Assembly (NCBI RefSeq): GCF_018129385.1
Contig: NZ_JAFCLN010000023.1
Span: forward strand, 40,595 to 104,594
Length of the DNA stretch: 64,000 nucleotides
Source of the DNA: Bradyrhizobium lablabi
GTDB taxonomy: Bacteria > Pseudomonadota > Alphaproteobacteria > Rhizobiales > Xanthobacteraceae
Reading direction: 5' to 3'
The notes under the pieces are model-generated. The model ran no database searches and had not been told where the DNA came from. It saw nothing but the letters and a program-made list of their open reading frames with translations. Shown in pieces: positions 51,874 through 61,342 of this stretch. The first letter of the stretch is position 1; each line of letters starts with the position of its first letter. The position numbers and the translations under genes were made by a program.

Positions 51874-54102
51874 CTATTTCGTCAGCAGCGCAAACGCGCC
51901 GTTCCAGTCGTCTGGCGGCGGGGTTTCGATGTAGCTGCGGATGCGGGCTTCATAGAGATTATAGAGCAGCGACAGGGCCTGGCCGTCATCGCTCTTGCGG
52001 CCGCGCTCGATCGCGGCGAGCGCGCCTTCCCAGTCGCGCCTGCGGTAGCAGGCCAGCATCTCGATGGTGAGGTTGCGCAGGCGCTGGAAACGGCCGGATT
52101 GCGCGACGTCCTCGCGGCCGGCGATCGCATAGATCACTTCCGGCTCCTTCTTGCCCTTCACCATGATGAAGTCGAGCTCGAGGATCGCGAACTTGTCCTT
52201 GACCGCCATCGCGGTCTTGGAGCCGACGATGATCGGAAAGCCGTATTCCTTGGACTGCCCTTCGAGCCGCGAGGCCAGATTGACGCTGTCGCCCAGCACC
52301 GAATAGTCGAAGCGCACGTCGGAGCCCATATTGCCGACCACGCAGACGCCGGTGTTCAGGCCGACGCCGACATTGAGCGGGATATAGGCGTTACCGGCGT
52401 CCTTTGCTTCCTGCTCGCGGATCGCGTTGAGCTCGTCGATCCGCTCCAGCATGTCGATCGCCGCCTCGCAGGCGTTGATCTCATGCTGCTTGTCGTCGAG
52501 CGGCGCATTCCAGAACGCCATGATGGCGTCGCCCATGTATTTGTCGATGGTGCCCTTGCGCTCGAGGATCGCATTGGTGAGCGGCGTCAGGAAGCGGTTC
52601 ATCAGCGAGGTGAGGCCCTGCGGATCGTTCTTGTAGGATTCCGAGATCGAGGTGAAGCCGCGGACGTCGGAGAACATGATGGTCATCTCGCGCTCCTCGC
52701 CGCCGAGCACCAGCTTTTCCGGCGACTGGGCGAGCTGCTCGACCAGCGCGGGCGAGATGTACTGGCCGAACGCCGAGCGGATCTGGCGCCGCTGCGCCTG
52801 CTCGCGCACGAAGCTCGCGAAGATCAGCGTGAGGTAGATCGCGGTGGTCGACATCAGCGGATAGGTGAAATCGACCAGCAGCTTGTGCTGGGTGTAGAAG
52901 AACCAAGCCGTGCCGGCCAGCGCGCTCGCAAACACCGCACCGACCGCCACCAGCGTGATCGGACCGAAATTCGGCGCAAAAGCGATGACGAGCAGGCCGA
53001 GCACGAGTGCGGCGAAGAATTCCACTGCCAATCCATAGTTCGGCTGCTGCACCACCGCGCCGGTCAGCGCGCTCTCCAGCATCTGGGCGTGGATCTCCAC
53101 GCCTGGCATCGCGGGCGAGACCGGCGTGGTCTTGGTGTCGTTGAGCCCGATCGACGAGGTGCCGATCAGCACCAGCTTGCCGGCGATCCGGTCTTGCGGC
53201 ACACGGTTGTCCAGCACATCGATGGCGGACACGTAAATCGAGGGATCGGCGCGCGCGTAGTGCACCCAGAGCTGGCCATTGGCGTCGGTCGGGATCCGGA
53301 TGCTCTTCACGGCGATATACTGAATGCCGGCCTGGTCGGCCTTGATCAGGATTGTGCTTGAGCCGCTGGCCACCCGCAGCATCTCGAAGCTCAACGACGG
53401 CATCGTCACGCCCTGCGCCATCATGATCATCGGCACACGGCGGACAATGCCGTCGCGTTCGGGCTTGATGGTGAACAGGCCGCGTCCCGCAGCGGCCTGC
53501 TCCAGCACCTCGACATTCCGCAGCAGGCCGGGGAACTGAAGCATGAAGGGCTGCGGTTCGTCGCCCAGCATTGCAAGCCCGGTCAACGGCAGGTTCTTGT
53601 CAAGGGCGTGAACGTTGGGGCCACCGAATTCGCCGAGCACGACCCGCGACTGTCGAATGGCATCGGCAAAGATCTGATCATTGCTCGGCAGCGCCTTCAG
53701 TTTCTCGCGCGTGGCTTCGTCGAGATTGCGGAAATTGTCAGCGGCAATATCGGGATTGAGCCGGTCGGGCTCGGAGAAGATGACGTCGAAGCCGATCACG
53801 ACCGCGCCGAGCCGCGTCAAATGGCTGACGATGTCGGCGATCTTGGTACGCGGCCACGGCCATTGCCCGAGCCGGGGATCGGCAAGGCTCTTCTCGTCGA
53901 TGTCGACGATGGTGACCGGCCGGATGGTCTTCACCCGCGGCTCGATGAGCTGGAAGGTGTCGAAGGTGCGGACCCGGAGCTCCTCGACCGGCGCGGGGTC
54001 CCAGACCCTTGCGGCGGCAAAGCCGATCAGCAGCACGAGGCAGATCAGTCGGGCGTAGCCGAACCGCCGATTGAACCACCTCGGGATCGCTCTCAGCTTC
54101 AT
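51874..54102 (-). CDS. CHASE2-domain adenylate/guanylate cyclase
   Basis: A 742-residue membrane cyclase. An N-terminal helix anchors an extracytoplasmic CHASE2 sensor domain (about 45-345), then three membrane helices (about 350-425), then a class III cyclase domain. Metal Asp positions are in MTIMFSDVRGFTSISE and DKYMGDAIMAFWNAP, and the base/transition-state region is FDYSVLGDSVNLASRLEG. All core residues look present, so cAMP synthesis is expected. ATG 54102 has no clear ribosome-binding site. It lies directly downstream of the adhesin, 112 bases from its stop. Confidence 0.9.
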   Translation of the reverse strand: MKLRAIPRWFNRRFGYARLICLVLLIGFAAARVWDPAPVEELRVRTFDTFQLIEPRVKTIRPVTIVDIDEKSLADPRLGQWPWPRTKIADIVSHLTRLGAVVIGFDVIFSEPDRLNPDIAADNFRNLDEATREKLKALPSNDQIFADAIRQSRVVLGEFGGPNVHALDKNLPLTGLAMLGDEPQPFMLQFPGLLRNVEVLEQAAAGRGLFTIKPERDGIVRRVPMIMMAQGVTMPSLSFEMLRVASGSSTILIKADQAGIQYIAVKSIRIPTDANGQLWVHYARADPSIYVSAIDVLDNRVPQDRIAGKLVLIGTSSIGLNDTKTTPVSPAMPGVEIHAQMLESALTGAVVQQPNYGLAVEFFAALVLGLLVIAFAPNFGPITLVAVGAVFASALAGTAWFFYTQHKLLVDFTYPLMSTTAIYLTLIFASFVREQAQRRQIRSAFGQYISPALVEQLAQSPEKLVLGGEEREMTIMFSDVRGFTSISESYKNDPQGLTSLMNRFLTPLTNAILERKGTIDKYMGDAIMAFWNAPLDDKQHEINACEAAIDMLERIDELNAIREQEAKDAGNAYIPLNVGVGLNTGVCVVGNMGSDVRFDYSVLGDSVNLASRLEGQSKEYGFPIIVGSKTAMAVKDKFAILELDFIMVKGKKEPEVIYAIAGREDVAQSGRFQRLRNLTIEMLACYRRRDWEGALAAIERGRKSDDGQALSLLYNLYEARIRSYIETPPPDDWNGAFALLTK

Positions 54103-54214
54103 GCCGTCTGCATACCACACAGGCGCAGGTCACAGGCAATTTTTTGCATCGGGCCAGATGCGAAAATCCGTTCGGCTCGACATCGATCCGCCATGCGGAC
54201 CGTCGTTTGCGGCG

Positions 54215-57200
54215 TCAGATCAGATGGAAGTTCGACGCATGCAGCTGGTCGACCGTGACGTTCTTCAAGATGATCGTGTCGTGAGCCGCATCGGTGATGA
54301 TCGTATCGTGGCCGAGATTGGCCGGCGCCGCTGCGGCCAGGATGGCAGAAACGCTCGGGAACAGTGCCGAGCTGATATGGATGGTGTCGTTGGTCGTATC
54401 GAAATCCGCGATGGTGGCGCTGCCAAATCCCGGCTTGAACACGAAAGTATCGTGGCCGCCATTGCCGAAGACCGTGGTATCCCCCCCGACATTGTTGAAG
54501 GTGTCGTTGCCGGATGTGCCGTCGACGACCGGCAAGGTGGAAACGTTCGTATTGTTGTTGGCGCCCACCAGGGTGATCGTAAGCTGCTGGCTTCCGTTAC
54601 TGCCATGCCCGTCGGTAACCTGCGCCGTGTAGTTGAGCTTGAGCACGTCGCCCGCATGCAGGAAATCGAGATTTGCGCCGTGCGGATCGTAGTTCCAGTG
54701 CAGAACGTCCGTCCCGCCGTCGCTTTGGACGCTGTCGAAGGAGATGTTCCCGGCCTTGATGAGGTCCGAAACGTCGACCCCGTTCGGCAGCGTCGTCGAA
54801 TTATTGTAGAGAACGCTCGCGCTCGCCGTCACCGATCCCGTCAGCGTGTCACCAATGTCGGGATCATGAACGCTGAGCGTTCCGGACACCTCGCTCGCAA
54901 GCATGACATGAGGCGCCGCAACGGTGCCGGCCGAAATATTGTCGATTTCGAACGCGTTCGAATTGCCGGTGCCAAGCACGACCTTGTTGAAGTTGTGCAG
55001 GCTGACAAACTCGACATAGCCGTTCGAAGCGAACGAACCCTGATTTCCGTTCGCCAACAGCGGGCTGACGTCCGCTCCGGTATAGGAAGCAACCAGCGTC
55101 GACCCATCGTAGAACTTGATCGTGTTGTAGGAATCGATCGAGCCCCAATAGAGGGCAAACGCATTTTTCGGCGTCGTGAAGGTGATGGTCTCGGTCCCGC
55201 CCGCACCGATGCTCAGATATTTCGTGGTGTCCTGACTACCGGGCAACGGGCCCATGAACGGTGCAGCGGAGACCGAGGACGAGCCTTGCACGACGCCCGC
55301 GTTGCCGGAGCCATCGAACGTGGCGCCGAGATCCGAGCTCGTGAAATCGCCGCTGCCGGCCCCATTGTTGGATACCGAGCCGGCGGTCCTGCTGTTGAAG
55401 GTCTCGGTATTGAGACCGAGCGAATTGGTGTTCTGTCCTGCCGGCTCGATGGTGACGGAAACCGGATTGACGACCATCAAGCCGTGGGCCGAGGGATTTG
55501 TTTCGCCGACAATCGATGGCGCGTCGTTGATGCCGTCGATGGTGATCGTTTCAGTCTGATGCACGGTCGCGCCGTGCACGTCGGTAATGTCGTACGAGAC
55601 CGTGATGACGGTCTGCTCGTTGTCCGCCAGATAATTGAACGCCGGATTGCTCGGGTCGATGGTGAGCGTACGGCCGTCGGCACCGAGAGAGATGCCTGAC
55701 GGCGCCGCGGACGAAACGCCGCCGTTGTCGACTTGAAAGGACAGGTTCGTGACCGACAACGTTGCAGTCTCGCCGCGGTCGACATCCGAAGCGCCGGCAA
55801 GCAGGTCCCGGGTAAAGGCCGCATCGCCTTCGTGCGCACTATCCGTCAGCGCCGCGGCAACGACCGGCGCATCGTTGGTGCCGGTGATCGTGACGGTGAA
55901 CGGCGTCGTCACCGAGGCAAGGCCGTCGTCGACGGTCGCGGTGTAGGTCAGCGTCAGCGTATCGTCTTCGGCAAGGAAATCGAGGGCGCTGTCGTCGATG
56001 CTGTAGGTCCAGGTCGCCGAGCCGTCATTGATGTTGGCCGGCGCCGGCGTGACGATCAGCGTCGCTTCCACGGCCGCCACCGCGGCCTGCTGGTCCGCTG
56101 TCAGCGTCACCGGGTTCTGTGAAACATCGGTGTAGGTGAAGGATGCGAAATCCGTGCTCGCGGCCGGGCGATCGGTCAGGTCGACGTCGCTGAAGGTAAT
56201 CGCACCCCCGACGGTATCGATCGCCGAAGATCCGGTCATGTCCAGCAATTCCTGGAGCGACCCGTTGGTCGCTTCAATCGTCGGCGCATCGTTGCTGCCG
56301 GTGATGGTAATGTTGACGGCCTGTGTGACCACGCCGCCATGCAGATCGGCGATTTCGATCGTGTAGCTCAGGAATAATTGTTCGCCGTCGGCGAGATAGT
56401 CGAAATAATGATCATGGGCCGAGAAATCCCACCCCCGGGAGCCGGTTGCCCCGTTGCCGGAATCGGTGAAGGCGCCGAGCTTCAGCCACTCCAGCACGGT
56501 TGCCTCGTCCGGCGCGCCCGCATCGGCGCCCGTAATACTGACGCCGGTGATCTCGACCGAATGCGTGTCGGAGTGATCGACATCGGTGAATGTCACCGAA
56601 CCCCAAGTGGTTTGCAGCGACGCCGAACCGTGGGTATCCGTCAGTTCATAGAGCGTGGCGTCCTGCTTGCCGCTGGTGATGACGGGCGTGTCGTTGGTGC
56701 CGGTGACCGTGATCGTCACCGGCATTGTGACGACGCCGCCATGATGATCGTCGACCTTGATCGTGTAGGTCAGCGTCAGTTGCTCGCCGTCGGCGAGATA
56801 GTCGAAATTCCGATCCTCAGCCTCGAAGGTCCAGGGCCGCGACCCGTTCAGACCATTGGCGGTATCGGTCAGCGTGCCCAGCGACAGCCAGCCCAGCACC
56901 GTTGGGTTGTCAGCAAGCCCCGACGTGATGCCGTCCGCGCTGACGCTCTCGATCGTCACAGAATGGATGTCGCTGAGGTCGACATCGGTGAAGCTGATGC
57001 TGCCGGTCACCGTGTCCATCGCGGTCGAACCGGTCGGGTTCGGCTGGCTCGCGTTCGAAGCTTCGGTGAACGCGCCGTCCGTGGTCGAGACGTCAGGCGT
57101 ATCGTTGGTACCGGTGACCGTGATCGTCACCTCTTTGGTCACCACGCCGCCGTGATGATCGTCGACCTTGATCGTATAGGTCAGCGTCAATTGCTCGCCG

Positions 57201-60200
57201 TCGGCGAGATAATCGAAATTCTGATCCTCGGCCTCGAAGGTCCAGGGCCGCGACCCGTTCAGGCCATTGGCGGTATCGGTCAGCGTGCCCAGCGACAGCC
57301 AACCCAGCACCGTCGCGTTTGCGGCGAGGCCCGCCGTGACGCCGTCCGCGCTGACGCTCTCGATCGTCACCGAATGAGTGTCGCTGAGGTCGACATCGGC
57401 AAAACTGATGCTGCCGGTCACCGTATCCAGCGCAGCCGAGCCGGTGGGGTTCGGCTGGTTCGCGTTCGAGGCTTCGGTGAACGCGCCATCGGTCGTCGAA
57501 ACATCAGGCGTGTCGTTGGTGCCGGTGACCGTGATCGTCACCTCTTTGGTCACCACGCCGCCATGGTGATCGTCGACCTTGATCGTATACGTGAGCGTCA
57601 ATTGCTCGCCATCGGCGAGGTAATCAAAATTCCGATCCTGAGCCTGGAAAGTCCAGGGCCGCGACCCGTTCACGCCGCCCGTGGAATCGGTCAGCGTGCC
57701 CAGCGACAGCCAACCGAGCACCGTCGCGTTGTCAGCAAGGCCCGACGTGACGCCGTCCGCGCTGACGCTCTCGATTGTCACCGAATGAGTATCGCTGAGG
57801 TCGACATCGGTGAAGCTGATGCTGCCGGTCACCGTGTCCAGCGCGGTCGACCCGGTGGGGTTCGGCTGGCTCGTATTCGAGGCTTCGGTGAATGAGCCGT
57901 CCGTGGTGGATACTACTGGCGTGTCATTGGTGCCGGTGACGGTGACATGCAGCGGCTTTGTGACGACGCCGCCGTGATGGTCGTCGACTTCGATCGTGTA
58001 GGTCAGCGTCAACACTTCGCCATCGGCGAGATAGTCGAAATTGTTGTCCGGCGCCTTGAAGGTCCACGGGCGGGAGCCGGTCGCGCCGTTGGTGGAATCG
58101 ACGAGCGTGCCCAGCGACAGCCAGCTCAGCACAGTGCCGTTGGCAGCGAGGCCCGACGTCACGCCCGACGCGGTGACGCTCAAGATCGTTACCGAATGCG
58201 TATCGGTGAGATCGGGATCGGTGAAGGTGATGGAGCCGGCGACCTGATCGTTTACGGTCGATCCCGTCGCTTCCACCAATTCGGTGAAAGCATTGTCGGT
58301 GGTATTCACCACCGGCAGATCGTTGGTGCCGCCAACCGCCACATCGGCGCCGTTCACCGATACCGTGATCGGCGTGGAGACGAATCCGCCGTGGCCGTCG
58401 TCGACGTGTGCGACATAGGTGAGGATCAGGGTCTCGCCTTCGGCAAGGAAGTCGAACTTGCTGTCGACGAGGCTGTAGACCCACGTTGCGGAGCCGTTGT
58501 TGCCGTTTCCGGCCGTCTGCGTGACGATGAGGTCGATATCGACCTCGCTGATCGCTGCTAGTTGTTCAGCCGTCAGCGTCGCGGTGACGTCGTTGCCGTT
58601 CTCGTCCAGATACTGGAACGAGCCGAACGAGGTAGTGACAACCGGCCGGTCGGTCAGGTCGACGTCGGTGAAGGTGACCGTACCCTGCGCGACGTTGACC
58701 GCGGTGTTGCCGGTGCCGATCCGCTCGGTGATGGAATCGCCCGAAGTTGCGATCGTCGGCACGTCGTTGGTGCCGGTGATTTTCACCGTGACCGGGATGG
58801 TCGCCGTGCCGCCATGGTGGTCGTCGACGGTGGCGGTGTAGGTCAGTATCAGCACTTCGTCGACGGCGAGGAAGTCGAATTTGGCGTCGGCGACGTCGTA
58901 GGACCAGTTCACCGAACCATTGTGCCCGTTGGTTGACGCCGGGGTCAGCGTCAGCACGGCCTGGACCGCCGCTATATCGGCCTGCTGCTCGCTCGTCAGC
59001 GCGTCCGTGACGTCGTTACCACTGCGGTCTTGATAGGTGTAGGAGGTGAACGCCGTGGTCACCGTCGGACGGTCGGTCAGGTCGACGTCCGCGAAGGTGA
59101 TGGTGCCGCCGGCATGGTCGATCGCGCTGTTGGCCGTGCCGGGAAGCTCGGTGAAGCTGCCATGGGTGGTCGCGATGATCGGCGTGTCGTTGGTGCCGGT
59201 GATCGTGATCGTGAAGGAGCCGTACCCTCTTTCGTTGTTCAGCGGATAGTTGTTCGCGACCTCCGCGATGTAGGTCAGCACGAGCTGCTCGCCCTCGGCG
59301 AGGAAGTCGAGCGCACCGTCTTCGATGCTGTAGGTCCAGGTCGCTGTGCCGTCGTTCTTGCCGGCGGGATCCTGCGTTACGTGCAGCGGGATCGTAACCG
59401 CGCCAATCGCAGTGCGCTGCTCGTCCGTGAGCGTTGCCACGCTCTGGTGGTTCGCATCGCGATACACAAAGGAATTGAATTCGGTCTTGACCGTGGGGAC
59501 GTCACCCACGTTGGGGTCGGTATAGCTGATACCGCCCGAGACGCCGTTGATCACCGAGCTCGCCTTGAGGCCGACCTTTTCGACGAACTCCCTGTCGAAG
59601 GTCGTAACCGAGGGCGGGCCGGGGATATGATCGCCTGCTCTGGGATTGGACGTCTGCGGTCCCTGGTTCGCGCCATTCGGGACGTAGGTCGAGAGCAGCG
59701 TCACAGGGACAAACTGGCCATTCGCCAACTGGATGAATTTGTTTTCCGGCACACCGATGTCGGAGAAACGGGTCGTCGTGTTCGGATTGGTCTCGGTGAA
59801 TTTCAGCGCGAAGACCTTGTTGATGACGTCCTGCGCTTCCTGCGAAAGCTGCGCCGACGACAGGAAGGTGACAAGGCCCTGGCCGCTGACGGTGGTCTGC
59901 GTGCCCGCCTGGTTGACGGTCGCGATCGGCGACAGCGTGACCTTGTCGAGCAGCACATAGGAGCCGGTGGTGCCGTCGGGCTCGACCAGCACCTGGAAGC
60001 GGGCGGGCGGGGCGATGCCCGATCCCGGGATTTCGAAGTCGATCTCGACCAGCACCGCGGTGCCGCGGATACCCATGGTCGCGACCGGCGTGTCGACTTT
60101 CATGTCGCCGTGCTTGGCGGTCGCGCCGGCAACAAAGGAGATGGTGCCCTGCACCAGGCTGAGCAGCGAGGAGTTGCTCGACCCGTTGGGGTCGTAGACC

Positions 60201-60742
60201 ATCTCGTTCAGCACCATCCTCGCGTTCGAGCCGAGGCCGAACACGCTGCCGTCGATGAAGGTGATGCCGAGCGTCGAATTGGATCCGGACTGGACCACGT
60301 CACCCTGGTTGACGGTGTCGCCGAGGTTGAGGACGATCGAGACGCCGTTGCGGACGACGGTCGCGTTGCCGGCCAGCTTGGTGACATGACCGATCACCTT
60401 CGCCGCGCTCGCGCTGCCGTCAGCGGTCTGCGCGTACTGCGCGTGACCTGCGAGCGCGCTGACGATGTCGCCGGTAAGGTGCGCGCCATCGGGCGAAGCC
60501 AACGCCGCGCGCTTGTCGCCCTTGAAGTACTCCGGGACGACCACTTCCTGGCCGTCCTTTGAAATCACGAGATCGAGACCGGCCTTCCTGTAGTCGCCGT
60601 TGAAGAGCAGGTGGGCGTCCTTGACGACGACGGAACCCGACGGCGCATGGCCCGATACCGAATCGACATGCGGTAACGCCTTCGGGTGCAGCCCGGCACC
60701 CGAAAGAGGTAGGCCAGCGTCGAATTTGTCGACAAAGTTCAA
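54215..60742 (-). CDS. 2175-residue T1SS adhesin: FecR + VCBS repeats + RTX tail
   Basis: A giant surface protein. Residues 1-110 are a T1SS-adhesin leader region; about 113-245 is a FecR-like domain ending VATMGIRGTAV; then about eleven VCBS/cadherin-like modules, each ending TGTND(T/A/V)P or similar; about 1765-1945 holds a non-VCBS lectin-like insertion (YWGSIDSYNTIKFYDG); and the C-terminus has a few RTX-type repeats (GTSGNDTFNNVGGDTTVFGN, about 2075) and a T1SS-like tail. Three to four central modules form a 411-bp tandem. No cysteine-rich anchor or sortase motif is visible. The only possible start is TTG 60742, since an in-frame TAA lies just upstream and the next ATG is about residue 176. 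It probably uses the exporter at 48165-51214. Confidence 0.9.
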   Translation of the reverse strand: MNFVDKFDAGLPLSGAGLHPKALPHVDSVSGHAPSGSVVVKDAHLLFNGDYRKAGLDLVISKDGQEVVVPEYFKGDKRAALASPDGAHLTGDIVSALAGHAQYAQTADGSASAAKVIGHVTKLAGNATVVRNGVSIVLNLGDTVNQGDVVQSGSNSTLGITFIDGSVFGLGSNARMVLNEMVYDPNGSSNSSLLSLVQGTISFVAGATAKHGDMKVDTPVATMGIRGTAVLVEIDFEIPGSGIAPPARFQVLVEPDGTTGSYVLLDKVTLSPIATVNQAGTQTTVSGQGLVTFLSSAQLSQEAQDVINKVFALKFTETNPNTTTRFSDIGVPENKFIQLANGQFVPVTLLSTYVPNGANQGPQTSNPRAGDHIPGPPSVTTFDREFVEKVGLKASSVINGVSGGISYTDPNVGDVPTVKTEFNSFVYRDANHQSVATLTDEQRTAIGAVTIPLHVTQDPAGKNDGTATWTYSIEDGALDFLAEGEQLVLTYIAEVANNYPLNNERGYGSFTITITGTNDTPIIATTHGSFTELPGTANSAIDHAGGTITFADVDLTDRPTVTTAFTSYTYQDRSGNDVTDALTSEQQADIAAVQAVLTLTPASTNGHNGSVNWSYDVADAKFDFLAVDEVLILTYTATVDDHHGGTATIPVTVKITGTNDVPTIATSGDSITERIGTGNTAVNVAQGTVTFTDVDLTDRPVVTTSFGSFQYLDENGNDVTATLTAEQLAAISEVDIDLIVTQTAGNGNNGSATWVYSLVDSKFDFLAEGETLILTYVAHVDDGHGGFVSTPITVSVNGADVAVGGTNDLPVVNTTDNAFTELVEATGSTVNDQVAGSITFTDPDLTDTHSVTILSVTASGVTSGLAANGTVLSWLSLGTLVDSTNGATGSRPWTFKAPDNNFDYLADGEVLTLTYTIEVDDHHGGVVTKPLHVTVTGTNDTPVVSTTDGSFTEASNTSQPNPTGSTALDTVTGSISFTDVDLSDTHSVTIESVSADGVTSGLADNATVLGWLSLGTLTDSTGGVNGSRPWTFQAQDRNFDYLADGEQLTLTYTIKVDDHHGGVVTKEVTITVTGTNDTPDVSTTDGAFTEASNANQPNPTGSAALDTVTGSISFADVDLSDTHSVTIESVSADGVTAGLAANATVLGWLSLGTLTDTANGLNGSRPWTFEAEDQNFDYLADGEQLTLTYTIKVDDHHGGVVTKEVTITVTGTNDTPDVSTTDGAFTEASNASQPNPTGSTAMDTVTGSISFTDVDLSDIHSVTIESVSADGITSGLADNPTVLGWLSLGTLTDTANGLNGSRPWTFEAEDRNFDYLADGEQLTLTYTIKVDDHHGGVVTMPVTITVTGTNDTPVITSGKQDATLYELTDTHGSASLQTTWGSVTFTDVDHSDTHSVEITGVSITGADAGAPDEATVLEWLKLGAFTDSGNGATGSRGWDFSAHDHYFDYLADGEQLFLSYTIEIADLHGGVVTQAVNITITGSNDAPTIEATNGSLQELLDMTGSSAIDTVGGAITFSDVDLTDRPAASTDFASFTYTDVSQNPVTLTADQQAAVAAVEATLIVTPAPANINDGSATWTYSIDDSALDFLAEDDTLTLTYTATVDDGLASVTTPFTVTITGTNDAPVVAAALTDSAHEGDAAFTRDLLAGASDVDRGETATLSVTNLSFQVDNGGVSSAAPSGISLGADGRTLTIDPSNPAFNYLADNEQTVITVSYDITDVHGATVHQTETITIDGINDAPSIVGETNPSAHGLMVVNPVSVTIEPAGQNTNSLGLNTETFNSRTAGSVSNNGAGSGDFTSSDLGATFDGSGNAGVVQGSSSVSAAPFMGPLPGSQDTTKYLSIGAGGTETITFTTPKNAFALYWGSIDSYNTIKFYDGSTLVASYTGADVSPLLANGNQGSFASNGYVEFVSLHNFNKVVLGTGNSNAFEIDNISAGTVAAPHVMLASEVSGTLSVHDPDIGDTLTGSVTASASVLYNNSTTLPNGVDVSDLIKAGNISFDSVQSDGGTDVLHWNYDPHGANLDFLHAGDVLKLNYTAQVTDGHGSNGSQQLTITLVGANNNTNVSTLPVVDGTSGNDTFNNVGGDTTVFGNGGHDTFVFKPGFGSATIADFDTTNDTIHISSALFPSVSAILAAAAPANLGHDTIITDAAHDTIILKNVTVDQLHASNFHLI
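56691..57924. repeat. 411-bp tandem coding repeats of the adhesin
   Basis: The TCGTTGGTGCCGGTGACCGT landmark recurs at 56691, 57102, 57513 and 57924, exactly 411 bases apart (137 codons), one VCBS module per unit. Within 57102-57924 the units are nearly identical at DNA level; the flanking modules diverge. Confidence 0.9.
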
Positions 60743-61342
60743 AAGGAACCCACCCTGCCCGGAAGGTTAATTTTCAATAAATACTCAAAAGGTTAAGCTT
60801 GCATATCATTGGGAGGTGCTTCGTGAAACCATCCATTGCTTGTGCAAGATGAACTGGCTGGGCCCGGACGCCCTGATTTCTTCTGCACAAACTGAGAATC
60901 AAAAGTATTCTGTGTTGTCTTCATAAGAATACTTCCCCCAATTGAGGCCAATGTAGCCCCCTTCATGCGTATTCATAGTATAAAAATCGAAATCTATACT
61001 TCGGTCAGCTTCACCGTAGTTCCACGGCGGCATAATGCGGCAATTTGCAAGTTGAAACTGTGATTTGGCTTACAGATCGCGTGTTGCTGCTGTGCATTAG
61101 CCATTTTTACGAGAAATCAAGGATAACAGTCCGTTAGCGGCTATTTGGACACACCCGAGCGGCAATCGATAAAATTTTCAGCAAGTCGGCGAGGCCGATT
61201 TCAGCCTGTTTCGCGCTTTTTCCCCGGTTTCCCGCCGCTTTAAGCCAATCAAAAGTTCCCCCGCGCATCCTCGCCCCTGCGAAACGATCCGGTCACGTGC
61301 GAGGCCCAAAGCGCCCGTCGATGCCCGGACATGGGGCGTTAG
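60743..61342. other. 600-bp intergenic region between adhesin and peptidase
   Basis: This divergent promoter region is noticeably more AT-rich than its surroundings. It contains an 8-bp perfect inverted repeat AAGTATTC (60903-60910) / GAATACTT (60927-60934), and a TATAGTATA/TATACTT pair near 60975-61005. No small ORF with a good ribosome-binding site is seen. An AT-rich region this long may be the target of silencing or repressor proteins that control the adhesin. Confidence 0.5.

Noticed and set aside
56378..57895. A 505-codon plus-strand frame antisense to the adhesin
   Set aside because: Its periodic sequence is simply the reverse of the 411-bp VCBS repeats; no independent signals.
56691..57924. 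CRISPR-like periodicity
   Set aside because: The units are 411 bp, lie inside a coding frame and carry no short spacers, so they are protein repeats.
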